From Topomyia yanbarensis (Eukaryota > Arthropoda > Insecta > Diptera > Culicidae): DNA of 64,000 nucleotides. A program made the translations under genes and the position numbers. This document shows, piece after piece, positions 23,395 to 32,525 of this stretch. Below the pieces are notes generated by a model, which worked only from the letters and a program-made list of their open reading frames with translations, was not told the DNA's origin and searched no databases. Positions within the stretch are counted from its first letter, which is position 1; each line of letters begins with the position of its first letter. The stretch is from the NCBI RefSeq assembly GCF_030247195.1, contig NC_080671.1, positions 208,447,993 to 208,511,992 of the forward strand. The letters are read 5' to 3'.

Positions 23395-24320
23395 TTTTTT
23401 TTTTACAATGGAGAAGACCTTTATGTCCTAGCCCAGTACACGTGCTATTGGTAGGGTCCAATCTACCGCACGGGGTGCACTGGGGGCGTGTCGGACTCGA
23501 ATGGTGACCAGCCATTAATACCGACTAAACTCCATTGGGCTCCGCCATCATTCCTCCCAGGAACTACCTCTCGGTATTACTTCTGGGGGGATGGCTGTAC
23601 TAAATGTACTCATTCACTCTCACTCACGCGTCCATTCATCCTGTATGAGGCTTACTTGGGTGCTCTCTCAATCGCACTTTGATTCACTCTCAAACACTCC
23701 CACATGAGGCTGACTTTTGTGCTCACCTTTTACGTTCCATGCGAGGCTGACTTGTGTGCTCACCTTACTCATTCCTTGCTAGGCTTACTTTTGTGCTCGC
23801 CCCACCCATACCATGTGAGGCTGACTTGGGTGCTCACCCTATCTCCTGATTCACTCTCAATCATGCCACTCTATTGTACCTTTGTCACTCCCCCTGGCAT
23901 CCCATGTGGGACATTTTTCTTAGGCCCCACTTCTGACATACCATGCGAGGCTGACTTGTGTGCTCACCTTTTTCATTCCTTGCTAGGCTTACTTTTATGC
24001 TAGCCTCTACCAACCTGTGAGGCTGACTTTTATGCTCACCCTTAACATGCAGTGTGAGACTGACTTGGATGCTCACCCTTTCACTCCTCTGCCACGCCAT
24101 GAGGCATCGATAGCTTAGTTCCAACATACTACGCTACGACCCTCCCGTCTTGGCATGAGGCAGTCCACTTATACGCCTATACACTCACTCTTCTGTCTTG
24201 CTTCGGGGTGGCTGGGTTTACCCCTTACGCGGTTGCCATTCGCTGCGCCAACCTGCCTCGGCATGAACAGACCATTCACTCTCTTATTTTGCGCTTGGCC
24301 TTTTTCGCTCCAGCTAACCA
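23395..24320 (-). repeat. 3' UTR minisatellite of R1-clade copy 2
   Basis: Units built on gaggctgacttttgtgctca (plus-strand text) recur from about 23700 to 24080. The order and number of units differ from the array at 16178-17095. Confidence 0.75.
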
Positions 24321-24324
24321 ATCA

Positions 24325-25759
24325 CTAGTTAGCCGTGCCCGTCGTCTGTTGCTCGGTTCGGCAGATTACCTGTAGCCTACTGGCAATCTGGATGGTAGCA
24401 GCCGAGACTGCGTTCCACTTCTCCACCGTTTGACACATCCGCTGAATAAGGGTATCCGGGGTTGTGTCCCAGCCACAGACAACAAGCATTGCTCTTCTTT
24501 CGACGTCGAACCGATGACATACGAACAGTATGTGTTCGGCAGTTTCATCTACACCTGGGCAGTCCGGGCAGACTGGGACCTCCGCGTGCCCGAACCTGTG
24601 GAGGTACTGACGGAAACAGCCATGGCCTGACAGGAATTGTGTCAGGTGGAAGTGAACTTCCCCATGGGGTCTTCTCACCCAGCTCGATATGCTAGGTATC
24701 AGCCGGTGGGTCCACCTACCTTTCGAGGAGTTGTCCCACTCACGCTGCCATCTGGCGACCGAGGTCACCCTGGTGCGCTCGCGGGCTCCCCTATTTCCAC
24801 GTAGCTCAAAGCACTCCTCATCTTCCCGAATGACCAGCCCGACTGGCATCATGCTCGCTATCACGCAGGATGCATCGTGTGATACCGTGCGGTAGGCAGA
24901 TATCACTCTGAGGCACATCACGCGGTAGGTGCTCTCCAATTTCTGTAGGTAACTGGTTACCCTCAGTGCTCTTGACCATGACGGGCCGCCGTACCTGAGG
25001 ATAGATACGGCAACGCCTGCCAGTAACCTACGTCTACTGGCGCACACCTTTGAGCTGTTGAACATCATTCTCGATAGTGCCGCAACAGCAGTCGACGCTC
25101 TCTTGCACGTACAGTCGACATGGCTGCCGAAGGTCAGCTTGTCGTCTATAATGACTCCGAGAGACTTCAGACTTCGCTGTGAAGTGATCGCGACTTCTCC
25201 CACATGGATAACTGCATGTTGTGCCGACTTGCGGTTGTTGACGATAACTACCTCCGTCTTATGATGAGCGAGCTCCAGGCCTCTCGAACTCATCCATTCC
25301 TCCACCGTGTTAATCGTGTGTTCTGCGGTTAGTTCTACCTCAGGAATTGACTCCCCGTAGACCTCCAAGGTTACGTCGTCGGCAAAGCCGACGATCTTGA
25401 CCCCAGGAGGGAACTTCAGTCTCAGAACCCCGTCATACATGAGGTTCCATAGCACCGGGCCTAGGATCGAGCTCTGCGGGACTCCGGCGGTAATCGGAAC
25501 CCTTTTCTGACCGGCATCGGTCTCGTATAGCAGTACGCGGTTTTGGAAGTAACTTTCCAGGATCCGGTACAGACCCACCGGTAGGCTAAGCCGGTGTAAC
25601 GAGAGCGCGATGGCATCCCAGCTTGCGCTGTTGAATGCGTTCTTCACGTCAAGTGTCACTAACGCACAGTATCGAATACCTCGCCTTTTTCGTTGGATCG
25701 CTATCTCGGCAGTATTTATCACTGAGTTGAGAGCGTCCACTGTGGACTTACCCTTCCGA
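24325..25759 (-). CDS. R1-clade ORF2 C-terminal half (reverse transcriptase), open but truncated
   Basis: An uninterrupted frame reaches from the truncated 5' end of the element to the natural stop. The reverse transcriptase blocks are LDVKNAFNSASWD, GVPQSSILGP and GFADDVTLEVYG (catalytic Asp pair). They are followed by LELAHHKTEVVIVNNR, LGVIIDD and WSRAL. A C-terminal zinc finger, CPDCPGVDETAEHILFVC, follows. The first polymerase motifs, the endonuclease and ORF1 are missing through 5' truncation, so it cannot act as a full enzyme and has no start of its own. The lack of stops, unlike copy 1, and the clear target duplication suggest a younger insertion. The first Met lies at 25740. Confidence 0.85.
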
Positions 25760-26465
25760 AAAATATCTGTGTGTATGTATGTATGTATGTATGTGTGTAT
25801 GTATGTATGTGTGTATGTGCGGATTTGTTAACAAAATGTACACATCGGTTAACAAAATGTACACATCGGTTTGGCGGAGATCCAAATGAAAGGTATAATA
25901 TTCCCATAGGTTGCTATTGAATTTCATTTTCAACCGACATCTTGTTCCGGATTACGAGTTGAAGAGTATGGTTACAAAATAAAATTTGTTGATTTGTCCA
26001 CATCGGTTTCTCGGAATTTTCGGAACCGATTTTGACAAACTTAATTTTAAATGAAAGGTCCATCAGCTGCTGTTGAATTTTGTGTGGATCCAAGTTCTGG
26101 TTCCTGAATTATAGGGTGATACGTACGATCACGCAGCAAATCCCGATTCTAACGAATTCTGCGATGAATGTAAAAAGGTGATTTTTTTTCCAAATTGTAA
26201 ACACAACTGTTGAATTTGTAGATCTAGGTCACCAACAGTCATTCAAAGTCTCTTTGGCCACACTGGCCACCATCGACTGATTTGATCAACTTAGTCTCAA
26301 ATGAAAGATGTTGCGTCCCCGGAAAATGATATTAAATTCCATCTCCATCTGACTTCCGGCTCCGGAGTTACGGGTTGTGGAGTGCGATCACATAGAAAAC
26401 TCCGATTCAAACAGATACCGCGATGAATGCAAAAAGATGCTCTTATATATACTTACCAAGTGTAA

Positions 26466-27375
26466 TTAGAATGAAAGACATTTCCATAATGTTATATTGT
26501 ACGAACCAGTTTCCAGAATTGTTTCATTTCTAAACAACGTTTGCCAATCTATACTGCTTAGTCTTTGTTTTATGTTGTCAAAATTTGCCAATTGAAATTG
26601 AAAGGCCTCTTCGTACTCGCAGTCATCGGGTCTTTTGTTATCATGTACAAATACAGAAAACTCAATTGCTGTATGAAACGCTTCATTTTTCCATAGTGCA
26701 GTTAATGATTCGGTGACACAAAAGTCTTCAAGAATGTTTGTGAATAATAAATCTAGATAACAGTTTTGCTGATTTCTAACATGATTAATTTGGTTAAGTC
26801 CTAAACTTGCAGTTTTGTCAAATGTGGCCTGCAGAGTTTCGTTATTCACAAAGACTGGAAGCAGGATGCTTTCATTTTCAGTGTCTGGAAAGAAGTCAAT
26901 GCTTCGTTGATTGAAGTCACCATAAATATGAACTTTTACCTCTGGGGGGAGCCTGGTTATAATGTCTTCGGCAATAAGAAAAAACTTTTCAAATGTATCT
27001 TTGCAGGCATTACTTAGGGGGAAGTATACAGAGGCAAATATATGTGTTTCACCTGCCAGATGGGTTTTAACCCACACATGCTCAAATTCTTTAAATTTCC
27101 TTGTAGTAATGATTTCTGCATTAAATTTTGATGTAATTGCTATTAAAACTCCCCCTCCTAACTTCTTTTCAGACATATGAATGTCTCGGTCAGCTCTAAA
27201 CACATTGTAGCTGTTCCCGAAAACTTCTTCACTTCTAACACTTTCGTCCCAACTAGTTTCTGTAGCCAAAATAATTGTATAGGAGCTACTTAAAATATTC
27301 TTTTGAATTTCATTCATTTTCGATGCACTTTTCATTCTATTAAAATTTTAACAGTAAATTAAAATTTCTACTGAC
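26466..27375 (-). pseudogene. APE-type endonuclease, start of ORF2
   Basis: The frame VEILIYC*NFNRMKSASK opens the domain; a TAA replaces the usual aromatic residue before NFN. It then runs TIILATETSWD (the catalytic Glu motif), FADRDIHMS-like RADRDIHMSEKKLGGGVLIAI, VHIYGDFNQRSIDF (the GDFN motif) and a C-terminal region after LDLLFTN. The expected final SDH block is not seen in canonical form (AFHTAIEF occupies that place). The protein stops at about residue 300 after DWQTLFRNETILETGSYNI, where the element breaks off, so no polymerase follows. Endonucleases of this type nick the chromosomal target. Confidence 0.75.
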
Positions 27376-27481
27376 GACTCTACTTGAGGAGTCGAGATTA
27401 CCTCTTTTTGTTGTCGTTCAAATGGCGTCGAATCTTGGCAAACTGCGGTGTCCTCGTCGTTTCCTTCTTCTAGGGAATGCG

Positions 27482-28873
27482 TCAATGTCGTCGAAAACAC
27501 GAATGTTGAGAATGGCACGCCTTACTCAAAACTGTTGACGAGCGCTGCGATGTTGGGTGCATTTGCATCATCGACCGTGGTAAATCATCTACTGGATAGG
27601 GATTCAATGTCGGTCCTCTTTGAAACTGAATTGTTGGCCTATAGTTCGTGGGGGGTCCTGAGAAATGATCCTTTGCAGCCGCAAGAAGCACTCTATCCGG
27701 TGGCAGGAAACTATTGTTGTAGTGACTATTCGTATGGTTGTTGTTATAATGGGTGCTGCCGGCCCTAAATGTGATTCTGCGATTGATATTACTCGTATGG
27801 TTACTATTAACTGGCTGTCGTGAGTGGCGCGCCGCTGCGAGTTGCTCTTGATCAGATCGAAGAAAATTTGTAGTGCTTTTGTTTTTTTCATTAACGTTAT
27901 TATGAGTATTTCGCCTCGATCTTTTTTTACGTCTTCTAGCCTTTTCGGCCTGTTTTTGCTGGTTCAGGTTTCTTAATTTGCGTGCATCGTAATCGCTCCA
28001 GTCTGCTTTCCATACTTTCCTTGTACCCAAAAAGCGCCAACCTGAGTTATCGATATTTTTGTCGTTATTTAATTCGGCTTCCAAACTGGGGCATGAAAAA
28101 ACCGATGATGTAGCGTTTTGACTTGCCGTTATGTTTGATGAAAGCGCCTTAAGTACGTCGAGGATATCAATAGTTAGCGCAGAATTTGTGAAGTTTTGAC
28201 TGGTGGATATGTTCGCTGACAGAGATTTAAGCTCGTCAAGAATATCAATCCCCAGCGTCGGGTTTGACGTCATAGTAATACTAGCCGCTGTGTCCAGAGA
28301 CAGTTGATTAAGCTGGCTTATTTCATCATTCATGGTGCGCAGTTCAGCTGATAGCTCTGACGTTACCGTTTTCAGCGTGCTATAGACATTATTTTTCGTT
28401 GTCGTCATTGCTGTATCGAATAGCGAGGTAATGTGATTTTTAATGGCAACAACACTTCCAGTCAAACTGCTGTTTTTGTCTATTGCTATCAATTCCTGTT
28501 TTATTGTTGTAAGCAAAATTTCTGGGCTATCGATCGCTTCGTGAACTATGTTAGGCTTCTCCAGTTGAAACGCGAGCCGGTGCATTACTTCCGTATTGGC
28601 TTGCAGTTGTGATTCCAGAAGTTGTTGTTGTTCAATAAGCCCTTTGAACTCAATCTTGGCCTGCATCAATTCTTGACATGATTCACAGCACGGTAATAGA
28701 TACCAGTTGATGTCCACCCTCTTGTCCTTCTTCCGCAGTGATCCCCTCGGAACAGTCACTCCAATGCAAGCGGCGTGGAATTTTCTTGGGCAACCTATAC
28801 ACGTCCACATAACTGTATCGGCGGAAGTGTCGAAAGTGCAAATTTCGCAACTCATTATGATTAATGTACACAC
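27482..28873 (-). CDS. Retrotransposon ORF1 with PHD-like zinc finger
   Basis: An intact 463-residue frame. The N-terminus has CEIC...CIGCPRKFHAACIGV...CCESC, a C4HC3-type finger as in ORF1 of several CR1/L2-group insect elements. A coiled-coil stretch follows (IEQQQLLESQLQANTEVMHRLAFQLE), then repeated LDELKSLSANISTSQN / LDVLKALSSNITASQN segments. The C-terminus is basic and asparagine-rich (KAEKARRRKKRSRRN). The likely start is the Met of MSCEIC, seven residues inside the longest frame. It is expected to bind element RNA or act as a chaperone. It lies about 110 bp upstream of the ORF2 endonuclease on the same strand. The open frame contrasts with the truncated ORF2. Confidence 0.75.
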   Translation of the reverse strand: MCTLIIMSCEICTFDTSADTVMWTCIGCPRKFHAACIGVTVPRGSLRKKDKRVDINWYLLPCCESCQELMQAKIEFKGLIEQQQLLESQLQANTEVMHRLAFQLEKPNIVHEAIDSPEILLTTIKQELIAIDKNSSLTGSVVAIKNHITSLFDTAMTTTKNNVYSTLKTVTSELSAELRTMNDEISQLNQLSLDTAASITMTSNPTLGIDILDELKSLSANISTSQNFTNSALTIDILDVLKALSSNITASQNATSSVFSCPSLEAELNNDKNIDNSGWRFLGTRKVWKADWSDYDARKLRNLNQQKQAEKARRRKKRSRRNTHNNVNEKNKSTTNFLRSDQEQLAAARHSRQPVNSNHTSNINRRITFRAGSTHYNNNHTNSHYNNSFLPPDRVLLAAAKDHFSGPPTNYRPTIQFQRGPTLNPYPVDDLPRSMMQMHPTSQRSSTVLSKACHSQHSCFRRH

Positions 28874-28969
28874 ACGAAAAGCTGAATTAATAAAAAACTA
28901 AATGAAATATCGCGCACGGCACCTGGATCGAACGATAAACGCGTGCGAACTTGACGACGACTGCGTTGT

Positions 28970-29245
28970 GAGTTAATGCTACTGATTGTGCTGTTTTAAG
29001 AAGCGTTCGTGGATCTTGCGGAAGTATATTGGATAACCGTTTGTTCAGTATTTTTAATAGTTCTTTCATTACATTGTGTCTTATGTTGGAAGCTCCTTCA
29101 GATCCTTCAGAAAATCCATGTTAGCGAGTGTCTCATCTTCACAAAATTCGGCAACGTCAACTAAAATTTCATTTTCATTTTCTGAATTCGCATAGGATTC
29201 TAAGCCAATCCTCACTTCACCATCCGTTTCATTTAGAGATTCTGT
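28970..29245 (-). pseudogene. Fragment of an insect mobile-element protein (LPQDPRTLLKT type)
   Basis: On the minus strand one frame reads VDVAEFCEDETLANMDFLKDL. After a shift and stops, another reads KELLKILNKRLSNILPQDPRTLLKT, ending at the 5' end of the CR1-like element inserted here. The motif resembles a short conserved block I associate with unclassified insect proteins often found in mobile contexts (…LLKILN..LP.DPRTLLKTP). I cannot name the family. It is broken by frameshift and insertion. Confidence 0.4.
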
Positions 29246-29879
29246 GATATTGTATTCAGAATTTCCTTTATATTTTCCTTAACTTTCCTTTTGTATGTTC
29301 CACTCGTCCTATATGCTTTCCACGCGCTCATTCTGTGACTCCGAGACAATCGTTATAGATTTTACGTGAACTGTCATTGCAATAATTTGTGGGCGCATCA
29401 CATATCTCTAATAAGAATGACAGTTTTATAGAAGTTTTAATATTGCCTTTCTAGTGCTTGAATATTTAAAATGATTATTAACAAGTCTATCATAAAACCT
29501 GGTTGTATTTGATTTATTTATGTTTTATCGTAGTAGTTATAAACTGGTTTTAAGGAATACTTGATGACTTTATTTTATGCCGACCACATAAAACTATTTT
29601 AAAATCACAGCTTGTGAAAGTTTCCATGATAAAACTATGATAGAATCTGAATAAATCTACTAAGCATTAAGATTGTTACTTGGGATATGTATTTATTTAT
29701 TTATTTACTGGTCTTCGAGTTACTCGTACAGACAGTTTCTTAATTAATATTAATTCTATGTTTAAAGGTAGTCTTAGTAATGCTAAAAATGTAAATGTAC
29801 AGGCAATCCATAGCAAAAGGGACTCTTATGTGTACCACGGCAGTTCAATAAACCTTTAAAAATGTGTGTTTGATTTCAG
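29246..29879. other. Intronic sequence upstream of NPDC1 exon
   Basis: AT-rich with a tttatttatttattta run at about 29690. It ends in a plausible splice acceptor (tgtgtttgatttcag, AG at 29878-29879). No other exon is recognised here. Confidence 0.6.
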
Positions 29880-30144
29880 ATTACACAAAAAGGCGAAAGC
29901 AGCTGCCGATGTCGACTATCCAGCCTATGGTGTAACTGGCCCAAATAAGGATGCATCTCCAACAGGTGATAGAAAACTGGCTCAGAGTGCCCAGATGTAT
30001 CATTATCAACATCAGAAACAGCAAATAATCGCAATGGAAAACCATAACAACTTAGATAAAAATGGTTCACACTCCGACCCTGAAAGTGAGGATGATAACG
30101 AAGAAGGAGATTATACTGTGTACGAATGTCCTGGATTAGCTCCG
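29880..30144 (+). CDS. NPDC1-like: NPDC1/CAB-1-like protein, penultimate coding exon
   Basis: It encodes LHKKAKAAADVDYPAYGVTG, then GDRKLAQSAQMYHYQHQKQQ and EEGDYTVYECPGLAP. This is the cytoplasmic juxtamembrane and conserved C-terminal part of the NPDC1 family (neural proliferation, differentiation and control protein 1; CAB-1 in nematodes), a single-pass neuronal membrane protein linked to vesicle traffic. The exon starts in phase after AG at 29879: the first base completes an Arg codon before LHKK, as expected after the membrane segment. It ends at CCG followed by the donor gttagt (30145), phase 0. It joins exactly to 53691. The membrane and extracellular exons must lie further upstream and were not found in this window. 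Confidence 0.92.
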
Positions 30145-30150
30145 GTTAGT

Positions 30151-32513
30151 ACTGAGTTTTTCGTCGAAGCCAATAAATCTACTGATTTAGTTTTTTTGTT
30201 ATTGTTTTTTCAAGTATTCTGTTTATATTGAATCGACTATCTAATGTTACATCATAATATTTAAAAAATCTTTTTTTACTGCAAAAATGTGAGAGTTGAG
30301 TAATTCCACCAAGATTCATCCGTCTTCGATTCAGATGAAACTTTACACGTTTCACCGGCATGGAAGACTAAAGATTTTCCACAGTCATTCAGATCATTTT
30401 GAATCCAGAGCTAGTGGCAGACCACTCTAAGAATGTACAACAAATTTGCATTTCATTTCCATTTTTGCGTCAACTTTGCACTCTTTCGCAGAAAAGTCTG
30501 TTCAGTAAACGTCCTGCGCTGATTCACTTTGCTCGACGCTTTGTTGAATGTAGGGCTAGTTTTTTGTAGGGTTTTGAAATCCTACACGCAACACAAAATA
30601 CATTATAAAGTATTTTTTTTGATAGAAAGATGCACCAAGTTTCGCTGATTTTGAAAATGATGCCCCTAGACCCAGAGCAATGTTTTGAAGGGGTGAAGTT
30701 TTTACATGCAGTATTTCCTAAAAAAATTGATTTTGAGCATCAACACAATCCGAGAAAGAGTTACATAGAATTAATAGCTCTGAGCGGAAAAAAAATACAC
30801 TGGAAGCATAGTTGTCACTTTTTTCACAAAGACAGAAATTAGTGTTAAAAAATTTAATTACAAAAATCTCCTTTTTGAGTTTTTTGTTTTTCTGTCAACA
30901 GTAGCCTAGAGAAAAAAAAACAGTGATTTCATTACGGTGAAACTATCGGTAAAAAACTTTATAACAATACTTTAAACATGTTTTGACAGATGAAACTATA
31001 ATTTTATTATAAAATATGATTTAAAATGTCATTTTATTGCTTTTAACAAAATTTTGCAAAATATGATAGTTTTCGATATAATTTGAATTTTGTTTCGACA
31101 AAAACAATTAATTCATGAAATTCTACCCTTTTTGTAAGTTGTTCACGTCTCTCCATCACGAACTACCAACAATCAAACGTTTATCGTATCAATGACGAAA
31201 TTTTTTTTTATGTGTTTGCATCCTGGAGAAGCTACCAATAAGAAAGTTTTCCTAACAACAACGTTCGTGGTGTTGCCGTGAAATTTGTCCAAAATGTAGT
31301 CGTTTTCAAGGTATTTGTCTCAGCAAAAACAATTATTTTTTATTACAGTCTTTTTGTAAGTTATTCGCGTTTCTCCATCAAGATTTTTCAAAATGCGCAT
31401 AAAATTTCCTGTAACTTTCCCTTCGACATCAAGGCGATATTGAGAACTATTTGAAAACTACAAAAAGACAATGAATATATGATTAAACTATATGGTCTGA
31501 TGATTCAACTATACTGAGAGGATCATATTTAACTTTTCCTGTAAACAACTTAAGTGTCTTCCAACTCAAAAAGTGTACTTTGTATTTTAGTTCCACTGGA
31601 AAGGTGAAAACATTTCCTATTGAATGGTGTACTCATATCTTTTGTTAATTAGTTTAAGTTACATTTTAGTGATGAAGTAGTCAAAAGTTAGTGCTTCTGT
31701 TGAAATCGCTCTATATCAACCAATTAAATCGATCAATTAGTTGGTAGTTCAAAACTGTAACTAGATTAACGCAGATTAAATCTAGCGGTTAATATGTTGA
31801 CGCAAATTGTTCGAAGACGAAACCCAACTTTCGGCCTGTTCACGGCCAACACAGCTTTGGTTGTTGTAACTTACTAGCAATCATAACCTTTCAAGGCGAA
31901 AGCTAAATCTTGAATGTCATTAGGAATTATATTCTATATCAAAATTACAGTTTTGTCTGCCAATTAGAATAAAATTTCAAAACATGTTTAAAATTAAAGT
32001 TTGCGTAACTATTAACTAGTAGCACAGATATCTGTGCTGTTAGTTTTCCATGACGCAATAACATTCGAACTGTTTCCTTTCTTTTAAAGCTTTTGTCGTC
32101 AGAAAATAAAAAAAAGAATAGTTTTTTTTTGTAATTTAATTTTCTAACATAAAATTTTGGGTTTGTGAATTTTCCCCAAGACACCTCTTTTTAGAAAGGG
32201 TCCACGGCCGGAAACTTATCTTCCGTAATTTTTAACCTAGAGCTTAAACTAAAGTTTTTGTGATTCTTATAACAGCAAGCGACGCACGTAGGATTTTTTT
32301 CGATATCTTGATTTTTCGCGAAATGGAGCTCTTTTAAGTGAAAAAATGCTAATATTGTTATAAACATCGACACAAAATTGATGGTTTAACAGAACTAAAC
32401 ATTAAAAAAGTAATTTCTACGCACATCGCTGGAAAAATTTCAAAGCAATTGAAAATCATTAGTTCGAATTACGTTTCTGGATAGCTCCATGTGGTTTCGA
32501 GAAAAACGCAGTT
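30151..32513 (+). repeat. AT-rich intron with a diverged direct duplication
   Basis: The phrase ctttttgtaagttgttcacg-cgtctctccatca at about 31129-31160 recurs at about 31350-31380, with matching flanks (caaaaacaatt). This indicates a ~220-bp direct duplication. No coding sequence is credible; the 70-residue frame at 30630 is unrecognised. Confidence 0.45.
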
Positions 32514-32525
32514 GACACATTCTTT

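Larger units (their letters stand above)
23390..25759 (-). mobile_element. R1-clade non-LTR retrotransposon, copy 2, 5'-truncated
   Basis: The direct repeat AAAATATCTGTG flanks it at 23378-23389 and 25760-25771. On the minus strand it starts inside the reverse transcriptase (…CGGAAGGGTAAGTCCAC) and ends with ccattgt plus a poly(A) of about 14 (23392-23405). It matches copy 1 (5895-17100) over the whole ORF2 3' half and 3' UTR. It is inserted at the junction of the (ACAY)n microsatellite of the host repeat. Confidence 0.9.
23265..26436 (-). repeat. ~1.2-kb dispersed repeat, inverted copy split by retrotransposon
   Basis: The two parts are 23265-23389 and 25760-26436. The left part starts with the family end (gcctttcttatatagaaagg). 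An R1-clade element is inserted at the edge of its (TGTA/TG)n microsatellite. The right part continues with the microsatellite and the ccggttccggagttacggg-like blocks. Confidence 0.7.
26466..28970 (-). mobile_element. CR1-like non-LTR retrotransposon, 3' half missing
   Basis: On the minus strand there is a 5' UTR (start near cgcagtcgtcgtcaagttcg, about 28965), ORF1 with a PHD-like zinc finger, then the start of ORF2 with the endonuclease only. The reverse transcriptase and 3' UTR are absent. This is the reverse of the 5' truncation expected from target-primed reverse transcription, so a later deletion or recombination is likely. The left boundary is approximate. The clade (CR1, L2 or a relative) is inferred from the ORF1 finger plus APE endonuclease. 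Confidence 0.65.

Noticed and set aside
23704..24003. 99-residue repetitive frame (RLTFVLT... repeats)
   Set aside because: Produced by the 3' UTR minisatellite of the R1-clade element, not a repeat protein.
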